A stretch of DNA of 64,000 bases from Patellaria atrata CBS 101060 (lineage: Eukaryota; Ascomycota; Dothideomycetes; Patellariales; Patellariaceae): the NCBI GenBank assembly GCA_010093705.1, contig MU006108.1, positions 230,516 through 294,515 of the forward strand, in the 5' to 3' direction. Shown piece by piece: positions 12,145 through 22,776 of the stretch (positions within the stretch are counted from its first letter, which is position 1; every line of letters starts with the position of its first letter). A program made the position numbers and the translations under genes. Under the pieces are notes generated by a model. The model was not told the DNA's origin and did not search any database. It saw only the letters and a list, made by a program, of their open reading frames with translations.

Positions 12145-14675
12145 AAGATGAACGATTTGGGGTTGCATAGGCAGGGTTTGATCTTATACCCTTCTATATT
12201 GCCGTTATCGAAAGTTAAAGCTGGACCCCGGGCTGAAGGTCTATAGCATAGGACTCGGTTGCGGTTGTTTGCTCAACTACTTACTACTGAACCTCCGGCC
12301 CGTATGCGCGCGTTTCTGACTGTGCTACAGGCTAATTCAAAGATTAATACTTTGTATGATGGGACTTCTTTTCGGCTGTACTATTTTACTGTACTATGTA
12401 CAATCCAGCCCCTCAAAGATGCCGATTGGAATTTTTGCAATTGTTTCCTTGTGCTCTGTGCAAAAGTTGAAATTTCTTTTCTGGTCTGGAAGGTTTCCAA
12501 TGGTGTTCTTTCACTTTCAGCTCGTGATCGTGTCATGGGAGGTAAGGATTTTGGTCGTGGCTGTCTCATCAAATGAGAAGGATCGAAGTTGTAAAGACAC
12601 AACTTTTCTCCGATTGCTCGCAAAAGTGGGATGTGGTGAGCTGAAATGGGGCAGTGATAGGCATCATCAAGCTTTCTCATACATATGCAGTCCACATGGA
12701 ATACACAAGTCTCGCGCGCTAGATATCGAAGGATATCACCAGATCCTACTCTTTAGCCAACACTAACTCTACATGTCTACGCAGTTGCTGCGTTGGCTCT
12801 TAAGGATTCGACGGAGAAACTAGTTTACTAGTGAAAAAAAAAAAAAAGTGATAAAGGTTGATAAATCATAAAATCGAGTAGGGCATTCCGAAAGACCAAC
12901 CATATTCTGCTATAGTTTCCATTACCTATCGGGCGTAACGTAAGCGTACAGTTAACGTCGATTGTAGTATTACCACGAGTCAAGGTACGTACAGGACAAG
13001 TACAACTGTGGTCAGATAGCTCTTCTAATTTAAACGATTACACGACTGTCTAATAAAAGCTATGCGGACCAACTTCAACACTCTCTGCCCGAACTTTGAT
13101 GAGTGGTCAGGTCTCTGCGTCCAGTTATTTAATCACCGGACATCGTTAGATTGGTTGAGTCGTTAGCATTTTCTACGGCCTCCGTTTCTATTCTTCCAAG
13201 TTTCCAACAGAACACAACCCCAACAGACGCTACTTGTCCTTCCCAGACTCTATTTGCGATGCACGGAGAATGTTCGATTGCATAAGAGCGTTCCAAGAAT
13301 ATATTCAGGGGTCATGATTGCCTGATGGTGCACGATTGATGCTGTATGCACTACGTGGCGACGGTCACAGAGCGAGGTCGAGCGTGGTCGAGCGTTACAA
13401 TATGGGCGATATTGCGAGGCTTTGGCTATTACTGCCGTAGTACATGATTCCTGTTGACTTTGCGTGAAATAGGCATGATTAAGGGACAGGCATAGAACAG
13501 GATAGCAAGGGTGGATCAAGCAAACGAGCGATAGTTGTAACAAGGATAAGTGATTATTGAACGGTGATGCACGTAAAACATCATCATCAAGACCTTGTCG
13601 TGTCTTTTTGTCCGCTCTGGCAGTTACTGTAAAGTTGTTAACTTGTGCTGTGCAGTACAGTCTGGTGCAGTACGAGTACGAGTGGTACTTGAAGTAATTT
13701 GTAGCATACTGCCAGTCCGGGTGTTACGATCTGTAATAAAAGGATGATAGTTCGGACTTATATCTGTCCTTTCATGACCAAAACTTCGGGCCATATACCG
13801 CCATAAGGCTTTTTCTAGTTTTCTTTGGTCCTTTACCATCTTCCTTGTTCCCGATCTGGATTCACAGCCATGTCAATCCTCCGGTATGGAGCCTAGAATT
13901 GCCCCTGCACTTTCAGCTTCTTGCGTCTTTGCGAACCCATCCAGCACTTTTAAACGCCCTTTTTTCCTTAGCGATCTGCGTCTAAGTGGCGCTATCAAAC
14001 AATCAATGCGTTTTTTGCATGTTTGATTTCGCTTGAGTACCCTTTATGATTCTAAAGGCTGGTCAAAGTGGTCATGCTTCGAATTCCCGTTACATCTAAT
14101 TCTGCGTCAATTCTCGTAAAGGGGAAATGAGGAGGAAGTACGCATTCACTACTCCGTAACTGCAATTTATACTTTGCCCGTAGTTTCCGTATACTTTACA
14201 CTGTAGAGCATAATTCCCTTTTACGGGTATAGTAGGCTGTCAATCAGGTCAATTATCCTGCGAGTGTCTATGCACTTTTCTTGACTACCTTAGATCCGTG
14301 CCACGTTAAGTGCAATCACCTTTAGCTTTTCCCTTTCTTCACTACTTACCTTAAAAATCCCAACCGCCTTGTCCGTCCCTTGTCATCCGCATACGTTACC
14401 TATTATACAACACAAGATCTATAGACCTTTCGTGACCTTTTTCTCTCTAGCGGGAGAAAAGAGAGAAACGGAAGAAGTCGTTTACCCTTCCCCCAAGCTT
14501 CCAAACGGCCGTTGGACTATTTTGCGGCAATTAAAATCGTTCCACTACCCTTAACCTGAACTTTTTAGCCAGCCAGCATTGCGGTACTACTATAGCACTG
14601 GGTGCCGGGGTTCGAAAAGATACTGACGACTCCCCATTATTCCATTTTCCTGCCGTCTCTGCTATTACGAATAAC
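12145..14675. other. Long gene-free region
   Basis: About 2.5 kb with no supportable gene. Open frames are short, often overlap on both strands and lack protein-like composition. A run of 13 A lies at about 12834-12846. A tRNA-like TTCGAA box near 14601 has no matching D-arm and was not accepted. The right end is the leader of the Mis18-like gene. Confidence 0.5.
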
Positions 14676-17600
14676 ATGCGTACCAAATACACGAATACCA
14701 ATCGATCGCTCAGGACCCGTCTGAGCTCATCATCGGTCAAGCGTGGTCAGCTCGGCCGAGAGAGGTCGAAAGAGCCTCAAGTGATCTCTCTGTCAGATGA
14801 TTCGAAGGAATCTGCACGCAATTCGGTTGTGCCAGACTCTGCAGGAGACGAGGATGTCGATGATGATAGCGACGATGATGATGATGATAATGATGATGAT
14901 GATGATGATGGTGATAATGATGATAATGATGATGATGTTGAGGAGGATAAGGATTTCGAAGTAGACGAAAAGGATGAAGAGGATGACGCTTCCCAGTCCC
15001 GTTCGACAGTGGCCTTTTGCAGAAAATGCGGCGCTCGACTGGGTGACTTCTTTAATAGCTTCGCTAAGGTCACCAATACTTACTACCTCCCAACTCTGAG
15101 TGGCTCGTATACGCTTGGTGGCATTCGTGGGCCGCATGGACGTAAGAAATCCGCTCTCGTAGGTGACAATTCACCTCTATTCGGTTGGTAAGTCTTATCT
15201 TCAAAACCCTTTTTTTTGTTTGTGTGATGTAAGGTACTATCATGTGTTATCGGCCCTGTAACTTGTACAGTACGGGAAAGTACGGGAAAGTACAGTTACA
15301 ATTCAGCATTTTCCCTCTTTGTGGTTATGCTTACCCTTTACCTTATTACTGTACTCCCCTTACCTTAAACCCTTACTATACCTCACACAATTTATCCATC
15401 CCATACCCACGCACGCACGCATCAACCCTTTGTTCATCAGACATGAGAGATTGATTGTAGCCTCGTGGAGTCCTAGTTCGAATGCCCATGTCCCCCGTTG
15501 TCCCCATTGTTCCAGAAATACAGTAGTACCTGATTCTTCAATATTAATGTCGACTAAAATTCTTCTAATCATCATTCTTTATTTTTTTTTCTTTCTTTTC
15601 TAAATTTCATTAATGGCCTGCACCCCTCCTCTTCCCTCTTTTTCCGGAACATTCCTTAGAATAAATTCTTTCAGTTTGAGACGGTTGAGAGCCGCTAAAA
15701 TGGCTCGCTGACAAGTCAATGATAACTTTAATATCTATTCGAGATTAACATTTGCACTAACCCTAATTGCACACTCTCATCGCCGAGAGCTACATTGCCT
15801 GCATAATTAAAATCCACAAAGGCCCCGATCTGCAAATAAACGAGGTACTTTTTGGAACCTGAACTCGACCTGATGTGACTGACAAAACCTACCTTTCTTC
15901 TTTCAATAGTCATTTCCAACGTTATTTCTGCGCAAACGATACTTGCAAAGAACATCTCGCTCTCTTCTGCAAGAGTGCTCCCTCGGAAAAGTCTGCTTTT
16001 AGGTGAGTGCACAATTCCAATAGTTGTTGGTGTTGCAAGTGCCCCGGTTTATTTCTGGTGTGGTTGTACAAAGACCATTACCATTTCGCTATCACTTGTG
16101 CATATTGCTTGCATAGCGATGCGAGATGAAAAAAGGACGCACCCCAAGCATCATTTGGCTAATCCCTATATTGCGAGCGCAGTGGCCGAGACTTTTTCAA
16201 ACTTCCTCTTATCGAATTGAGGTCCGAGGTGACAAACAAAGAAGTGGCTCCCATTGTCGAGGAAACTCACGTGGAGCATTGCCAATCCGGTGCGCAACCA
16301 CAACGAGAAGATACGACGACAGGCGCAGAGGATGAGATGGAAATGGAGGTGTCGGCGCCCCAGAGACAATCGGATCTCGATCACCAAGTCCATCATACCA
16401 GGCAGCGCTCGCGTTCCAGCCAGATACAGTTGCAGCAGCAGCATCAACACACTCCCCTTCAAAACCACCCGTCACCCATAGCTCCACCGCAGAAAGCTGT
16501 CGCAAATACTCGAGAGTCGCCTGCCGTGCCGTCGACGCAGTATTCACCTAGCACACCGAATATCAGCACTACCCAGCTCGCGAATCCGGCATCCGTGCCA
16601 AGGCATCGCGATAATGTCGTCCCAGTACATGCAGCTGTCAGAGAACATGCGCACGATAATAACATTGCTCAACCGAGTGCCCACGAAGTCAGCTTGGATG
16701 CGATCACGCGTTTGCAAACCCAGATATCGTACGACACCGCCGTGCTCCACAATCAGACTAGAGATATAGCGAGGTTGGACAGTGTCGTTGGTCGAATTCA
16801 GCAAGATATGAGACATGTACTCGACGCTCTTGACATAATGAGGGACCAGATTAGCACAAGACCATCGGGACCACAGACCGCACCAACTGGGCAAGATCGG
16901 ATGGATGACGCAGCTCTCGAGATACTGTCAAACAATGTCACGAGCATTGCAGGAAAAGTGCATGAAATCGATAACTTGAAATTACAGATGGAATTAATGA
17001 AACGTCGTATTAAGACATTAGAAGAAGGCGGAATTACTGCACCTGCTCCGGCCAGCTTTACTTCACCTCGACCCTCCTCTGATCATCAACATCCACCCCC
17101 TCCTCAACAAGCTCCTATCCATCATAATGCGCCTTCTTATAATACACCTGCAGCCGCGCCATCGACGACTCCGGCATCAACAACTCGAATAACGACTCCT
17201 CTGCGGGTAGAAAGTCATCATCCACCAGGATCGTACCATCCCTCTGCTACAGCATCCTCGCATACCTACGATCATGAACCAGCGTCCAGCGGATGGGTTA
17301 CAGTCAATCAAGGTTCTTCTTCGATCACACATGGATCGAAACGGGGTCTTCCGGATGCTATCGACACCCGGGTAAATGGCAGCGGCAGCGTTATCGGCTC
17401 GCCGAAGCGCCCCAAACTTGCACCAATCGAACCTAGACAAATTCACTATGAGACGCCGCACTCCACGGTACCGCCCATCTCATACGAGCGAATGGATACT
17501 GACGACAGTATGCCGCGGAAACATTCGATAGAATCCTATGGTGGGTCCTCCGCAGCACAATCTCCGGCATTCATACATTATCCTTCCACCAATGACATGC

Positions 17601-18445
17601 CGGAAGACGACAGTTGGCGCCCCGAATCGCAGCGGCATGGGGGACCTGTGCATACACCTTACGGTACTGCTAAACGTGGACGTCCTGGCAGTGGTGGTGG
17701 TAGAGGCCGTCCGCGAAAGAGTGATCCGGCCCTAGAGCTCGGAACGCCAGAGTGGGAAAAGCCGGACTGGACAGGCTCACAAATAGGTCCCGACGGATAT
17801 TATCAGTATCAAACGACACCGGGAGGTACGAAACGCGGAGCTATCATCCGTCGTGGTTCAGGTGGTGGTGGAAATGCGTCAGCGCGTGCGCACGATCCCA
17901 GTCGCCCCACTCCCATGCCAATGGATCCATACGCCCATACAAAGAAGACACGTACCAAACCGACGAGAAATGCAGATGGAGTTCTGATCCGTAAAGACGG
18001 ACGTCCAGATATGCGGTCCCAAAGCAGCGCCGCAAACCTACGCAAGGTCCATGCGCGTAAGGAGCAGGAGAAGACGAGCGACCGACAGCATACTCCAGCA
18101 TCCGGATTAGCGACTGCGCCTGTCCTTTCGGGATCTGGGAGTCCAGACGAAGACGATGAACATTTACACGACCGTCATCATGCAGTGATGAATAAGATGT
18201 TTCCTCGCGGAATGGAGGAACAAAAAGCAAGAATGAGCTACAGGGAACAATTCTATCCAGCGAGCTCGCCTATAGAAACAAAATTACATATGCAAAACGA
18301 AAAGTTGATAGAGGAGGCACAGCACACGGCTAAAGAAACGGTAGCTGGAGCGGAGGGGAATGGCATCGGTAGAGACGACAGGATGGAAATAACTCAGACG
18401 ACGGACAGAGAATACCAGCCATCCGCTTCGGAAACACCGGCGTGA
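14676..18445 (+). CDS. Mis18/Yippee-like zinc-domain protein with coiled coils and AT-hooks
   Basis: Three exons, 14676-15187, 15910-16002 and 16222-18445, join in phase to 942 residues; introns are unusually long (722 and 219 nt). Residues 34-42 carry QVISLSDDS, a SUMO-interaction-like motif, followed by a poly-aspartate tract (about 59-104). Residues 111-202 resemble the Mis18/Yippee zinc fold: CRKCGARLGD (Cys115, Cys118), then, across the first intron, Cys171, CANDTC (178/183), CKSAP and KSAFR, the same order as GC..C..C..LG..C..P in Mis18 proteins. The second zinc pair is C-x4-C instead of C-x2-C. A Gln/Pro-rich linker leads to two coiled coils (about 360-415 and 433-471), then AT-hook-like KRGRPG and GRGRPRK (about 688-700) and a conserved block to about 815. 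By family, Mis18 proteins prime centromeres for CENP-A loading; that role here is inference. If the first join is wrong, the two long exons would be separate genes. Confidence 0.7.
14866..14936 (+). repeat. GAT/GAC trinucleotide tract coding poly-aspartate
   Basis: An imperfect (GAT)n run with AAT and GGT interruptions inside the first exon of the Mis18-like gene, encoding an almost pure Asp/Asn stretch. Such tracts are prone to length change between strains. Confidence 0.85.
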
Positions 18446-18565
18446 CGAAGACTCTTGAAAGATTTCTTATAGACTAGCTTTGGGGCGGTATTTGTGCTTT
18501 TCTTCGGTTCTGAAATGATACCTTATCTTGAACGCATGTATATCTTTTAATCAAACGGGAATATA

Positions 18566-18588
18566 TCGCTGCATGAGCGATGCAGCGA
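18566..18588. repeat. Perfect 9-bp inverted repeat (hairpin)
   Basis: Arms TCGCTGCAT and ATGCAGCGA flank a 5-base loop GAGCG, about 120 bp after the stop of the Mis18-like gene, so it may lie in its 3' untranslated region or act near transcript end. It is close to the assembly gap. Confidence 0.6.
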
Positions 18589-18648
18589 GACGTAGTTAGT
18601 TATAGCGAGAGAGAATCGGGGGCCATAGTATATAATGGAAACAGAGCG

Positions 18649-18748
18649 NNNNNNNNNNNNNNNNNNNNNNNNNNNNNNNNNNNNNNNNNNNNNNNNNNNN
18701 NNNNNNNNNNNNNNNNNNNNNNNNNNNNNNNNNNNNNNNNNNNNNNNN
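18649..18748. other. Assembly gap of 100 N
   Basis: Exactly 100 undetermined bases, the conventional placeholder for a scaffold join of unknown length. The flanking sequence (18446-18648 and 18749-19014) has no gene; the right part is the JAC1 leader. Confidence 0.99.
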
Positions 18749-19014
18749 AAATAGAGTAAAAAAGTTGTGGGTGTGGTGGAGGTGAAGGTGAAGTGAATTA
18801 TGAGACTTTTATCGTCGGAGCTTAGAAAAGCTCGCGACGAAATCGGCGCTCGCCCTGACGTCCTTGATCGGCCTTCTACACCTTAACACCGGGCGAACAG
18901 AACGTTTTACAACACGAACCACCCGGATCTTCTTTTCCCTATTTCTCCTACTTGCTTTACAAAGAACAAATAAAACTAGACAATTTGTCCAACTGACTGT
19001 ATCAGCACATTAAC

Positions 19015-19839
19015 ATGCCTCCAACCACCCCAGTAACAGGCTTGCTTAAGTCCATTGTAGTGGCAGATATTTCCCCAGCTTTCCGTCACGGAGCACCATG
19101 GCGATCGCAAAGAATATGCTTCGCGGATAGCACGGGTACCAGGCGTACATCCCAGTTTCAATGCGCTTCAAAGTCTTACAATAGGCGGAGCTTCGCCACT
19201 TCCTTACGACCAAGACAAGAGTCCGCGGAATCAAAAAGCAAGGAGAGCGCAAAAGATCATAGAGCAAAGGGTACACATAATCCCTCGACGCATCGAGCAG
19301 AAGAGCACACTCACTACACATTCTTCCCCAAATCGATACCCAAAGGAGCGCCACCGGGTGGCCCGTTTGCAATCGATCTCAACGCACTCAAAAGGGAATT
19401 CCTACAGTTACAGGCCCAGGCGCATCCAGACATGCATGGCCATATAAACAAAAAGAAAGCAGAAGCACTATCCGCGCGGATAAATGAAGCATACAAGACA
19501 CTACAAGATCCATTGAAGAGAGCGCAATACCTACTTTCTCTCCGCGGTATCGATGTAGCGGAGGACGAGAGGTTAAAAGTGGAGGACCCGGAATTGCTGA
19601 TGACGGTTCTGGAGACTAGAGAGGAGATTGAGGCGGCGCAGACGGAGGATGAAATTGACGCTATGAGGGAAATCAACGAGCAAAGGGTGGAGGAGAGTGT
19701 GGGGATATTGACGAACGCGTTTGAGGAGGGGGATATTGAGGGTGCGAAGAATGAGGCCGTCAAGTTGAGGTATTGGATTAATATCAGGGAGAGTCTTCAT
19801 GCATGGGAGAAGGGAAAACCTGTTGTACTGATACATTAG
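19015..19839 (+). CDS. JAC1: Mitochondrial J-type co-chaperone Jac1 (HscB)
   Basis: J-domain protein of the mitochondrial matrix that delivers the Isu scaffold to its Hsp70 partner during iron-sulfur cluster transfer. Single exon, 274 residues. The first 90 or so residues are Arg/Ser-rich and nearly free of hydrophobic clusters, fitting a mitochondrial presequence plus spacer. The J domain begins at about 100 (HYTFFPKSIP), contains the invariant HPD in AHPDMH at about 136, and continues into the C-terminal HscB oligomerisation/Isu-binding helical domain (from KRAQYLLSLRG to the end). It is followed after 242 bp by YOS9 on the same strand. Length and domain order match HscB/Jac1, so the call is firm. 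Confidence 0.94.
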   Translation: MPPTTPVTGLLKSIVVADISPAFRHGAPWRSQRICFADSTGTRRTSQFQCASKSYNRRSFATSLRPRQESAESKSKESAKDHRAKGTHNPSTHRAEEHTHYTFFPKSIPKGAPPGGPFAIDLNALKREFLQLQAQAHPDMHGHINKKKAEALSARINEAYKTLQDPLKRAQYLLSLRGIDVAEDERLKVEDPELLMTVLETREEIEAAQTEDEIDAMREINEQRVEESVGILTNAFEEGDIEGAKNEAVKLRYWINIRESLHAWEKGKPVVLIH

Positions 19840-20081
19840 ACCTAATCGTCCGAATATGTAGGATACCGTACAATAGTCACTCATGAGCATATGACATATA
19901 CTGTACAGTACAGTACAGTGATTTCATGATGGCTTGGCATCTGCCGTCAAGCTCCAACTTCCGCATCGGCGGGACATGGAAGCTGCCATCTGTCAAGAAA
20001 TCAACAATACAATTTCTCCCCAAGCACAAACCCTCAACCCAATTTGACTTCTTCAACAACTTTCTAACGAATAATGCGATC

Positions 20082-21928
20082 ATGAAGAACTTCTGGGCTT
20101 TACCCACCTTCCTCCGCCTCGCACTTGCGAGCGCGCATTCTTTCAGCGTCACTGACGACCTATTAGCTTTCCCACAGGTTCGCAAGCTTCAGTGATCATA
20201 CTATTCCGAGTACATACGACTAATCAGGGTGCAACAGTATGAAGTAATCTATTCAGACGCTTATGTATCAGAAGAACACGCCGCGGAAATCCTATCATCG
20301 CAAGACCACCTCGCCAATGGTGAGCCACAACAATCACCCATATCCGCCTCTATATCCCATTCCAACCCTCACGGTTCCGGCCGTCAAAGCGCCTCTCACG
20401 ATGGAGACGAAATCGAGCATTCCTACCAGATGATGATCCGGGACTCCCAACGCTTCCTCTGCGATGTCCCGCACCCTCCTCCACCACCGCCCTTCAACCA
20501 ATCCAACACCCAGCCCACCGACACAGAGAAGGAGGAGGAAGCTAAAGAACTCATGCGCGCTACGGAACGCGGATGGGAATTGCTGCAGGATATGCAGGGC
20601 CAGTGTATCTACTTCCTGTCCGGGTGGTGGAGCTACAGCTTCTGCTACAACGAGGGTGTGAAGCAATTTCATAGCTTGCCGCCGAGTAAGAACGTCCCGG
20701 TTTACCCACCCGTGGAGGATCCGCAGGTGCAGAGTTATGTGTTGGGTCTGTTTCCGGAGGCGAGGGCGGCGAAGGAGAAGGCTCAGAAGGAGGTCGATGA
20801 TGATGTTAGCAGGTCCGGGGAGCAAGAGACAGGATATGGGGGAAAAGTGAAAGGGACCGATGTAGCGAGATTGGAAACGAAGGGGGAGAGTAGGTATCTA
20901 GTACAAAGATTAGGTGGAGGCACGTTGTGCGATTTGACGAACAAGGAGAGGAGGATTGAAGTCCAAGTAAGCTCCCTCAACCCAAACCACACCTCCCTCT
21001 CCCGTTTTGACCGTTAACGACATTTACTTAGTTCCACTGCTACCCCCAATCCAACGACCACATCGGCCTCATCAAAGAAGTCTCAACCTGCACCTACCTC
21101 ATGGTAATAAACACACCCCGCCTCTGCAACGATGTAGCCTTCTTCCCGCCGCAAAAGCACAAACCCCACCCTATCTCCTGCCGCGCCGTCCTCGCGCCCG
21201 CCGACATCCCGACCTGGACCGCAGAACACGCGCCCCACCTCCTCGATGCTCAGGCAATGGAAGACCTCATCCGCAACGTCGCCGCCAACGTCAAAGTCAA
21301 AATCGATCTCCCGCGCCCTCTTAACGCCCAGGCAGAGAAAGACCCACACCCCCTCATCGGCGACATCGCCCTCGGCGCCCGCCTCTTCGTGCCCCCCTCC
21401 AAGACGCTGACGCCCTCCGTCGTCGGCGGCGGGCCTAATGCGGCGCTCCGCGATACCCGCGCCCGGGAGACTTTACTGGGTATCATCGAGTCCTCGGACC
21501 CAGAGCGGAAGACGCTGACGGAGAAGGATTTGAAGAGGCTGGACGTCGTGAAGCCGAAGGAGCTCGAGAGGTTGAGGAGGGAGTTGGTGGAGTTGGCGGG
21601 CGAGAGGGCGTGGAGGCTTGAGCTTGTGGATACGGAGGATGGGAGGGAGTTTAGGGGGATTGTCGGGAAGGAGGGGGAGGAGGATCCGGTGGATGGGGAT
21701 GGGGGTAGGGGTGGGAAGGGTGAGGGTAAGGGTGAGGGGAGGGTTAGAAAATGGGGGGACGGGAAGAAGAAAGGGAAGACGAGGGTCGAGAGGGAGGAGG
21801 GGTGGAGGAGGGAGGTTGAGGAGAGGAGGGGACGGGTGAGGGATGAGGAGGGCGAGGAGTATGGGGATGATGAGGAGGGTGCGGGTGGGAGCGGGAGTGA
21901 GGAGACTTATGAGAGGGATGAGTTGTAG
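20082..21928 (+). CDS. YOS9: ER quality-control lectin Yos9 (OS-9 homologue, MRH domain)
   Basis: Lumenal ER lectin that reads trimmed N-glycans on misfolded glycoproteins for the Hrd1 degradation complex. Exons 20082-20177, 20238-20966 and 21032-21928 give 573 residues. The start at 20082 was chosen because it opens a signal peptide (MKNFWALPTFLRLALASAHS). The MRH lectin domain lies at about 145-320: GQCIYFLSGWWSYSFCY, the substrate-binding region FHCYPQSNDHIG after the second intron, KEVSTCTYLMVI and RLCND, with paired cysteines kept. The C-terminal 150 residues are Gly/Glu/Arg-rich and of low complexity, and the protein ends ERDEL, close to the HDEL/KDEL retrieval signal, which fits an ER-lumen resident. 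Convergent to the sulfate permease gene. Confidence 0.93.
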
Positions 21929-22776
21929 AGGGGTGTTTAGGATGAGGAAGTAGAATATTGGGCGGTGGGGAAGGTACAGTAAATAGGAGTCATACAATTG
22001 TATAAATCTGGCAATAATCATTCATCGCTTCTTTATGCTCTAGGCCCGTGAGGGAGTCCTGCACTGCCCAACCTAGTACCCAATACCCAATACCCAAACA
22101 AACAAACCCAACCCAATCAACCCGTAGCCTCTGTCTCCCCCTTTATCGGAGGAGAACAGCGACGTTCATACAGCAGAACAAGCTAAGGTAGACGTCAAAA
22201 TAGACATTCCCCCCTCTCCCCGGGCCTTCGTAAGCCAAATAGATCAACCAGAACCAGAGTAAAAAGAACGAGAACAAGCGCGAGCGCGAGCGCAAAATTC
22301 AAAGCGTGGCTTCACTTCCGATGCGTCCCTTCTGCTTTGGGGGATGGACTTCAGAGAATCGTTTACGCGTCTTCTACTCTACTCCACTCCACTCCACTCT
22401 ACTCTACTCCACTCTACTCTACTCTACTCTACTCCACTCCACTCTACCGTACCGTACCGTACCGTACCGTACTGTATTGTTGAGCCATGGTACTTTGACG
22501 GCTTAACCGGGGAGAGGCTGGAAGTGCTTGCTTCCTAGGACGTTCGGGGCGGGATGGGTACTGGGTTGTTGGTATTAAAGGGCATACGGGACGGTGAGTG
22601 AGTATGTTCACGAGCTCGATGGATGCTCGAGTTTAGTCACAAAGGGCTATTTTCACGAGGTAAGATCATCTAGATATATATACGACTTCATACGGGTATC
22701 ATTCCCTCCTTCGACAACACCAACCTACCCACCACAAACCCGACATCTCCTTCCATCCTCCCTTCCACCTCCACCA
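21929..22776. other. Convergent intergenic region with pentanucleotide repeats
   Basis: About 0.85 kb between the YOS9 and sulfate permease stops. It contains the microsatellite listed separately and a short GCGCGAGCGCGAGCGC stretch near 22278-22293. The long plus-strand frame that begins here (22594 onward) is the antisense shadow of the permease STAS exon. Confidence 0.6.
22373..22475. repeat. Compound pentanucleotide microsatellite (ACTCY)n-(ACCGT)n
   Basis: About fourteen tandem units of ACTCC or ACTCT are followed directly by five units of ACCGT and a decayed ACTGT. The switch of motif within one array suggests slippage from two founder units. It is intergenic. Confidence 0.9.

Noticed and set aside
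14590-14620. GGTTCGAA box like a tRNA T-loop
   Set aside because: No D-arm or acceptor stem at suitable spacing.
15728-16012. 94-codon minus-strand frame
   Set aside because: Overlaps exon 2 of the Mis18-like gene in antisense; the plus strand rebuilds a known cysteine pattern in phase.
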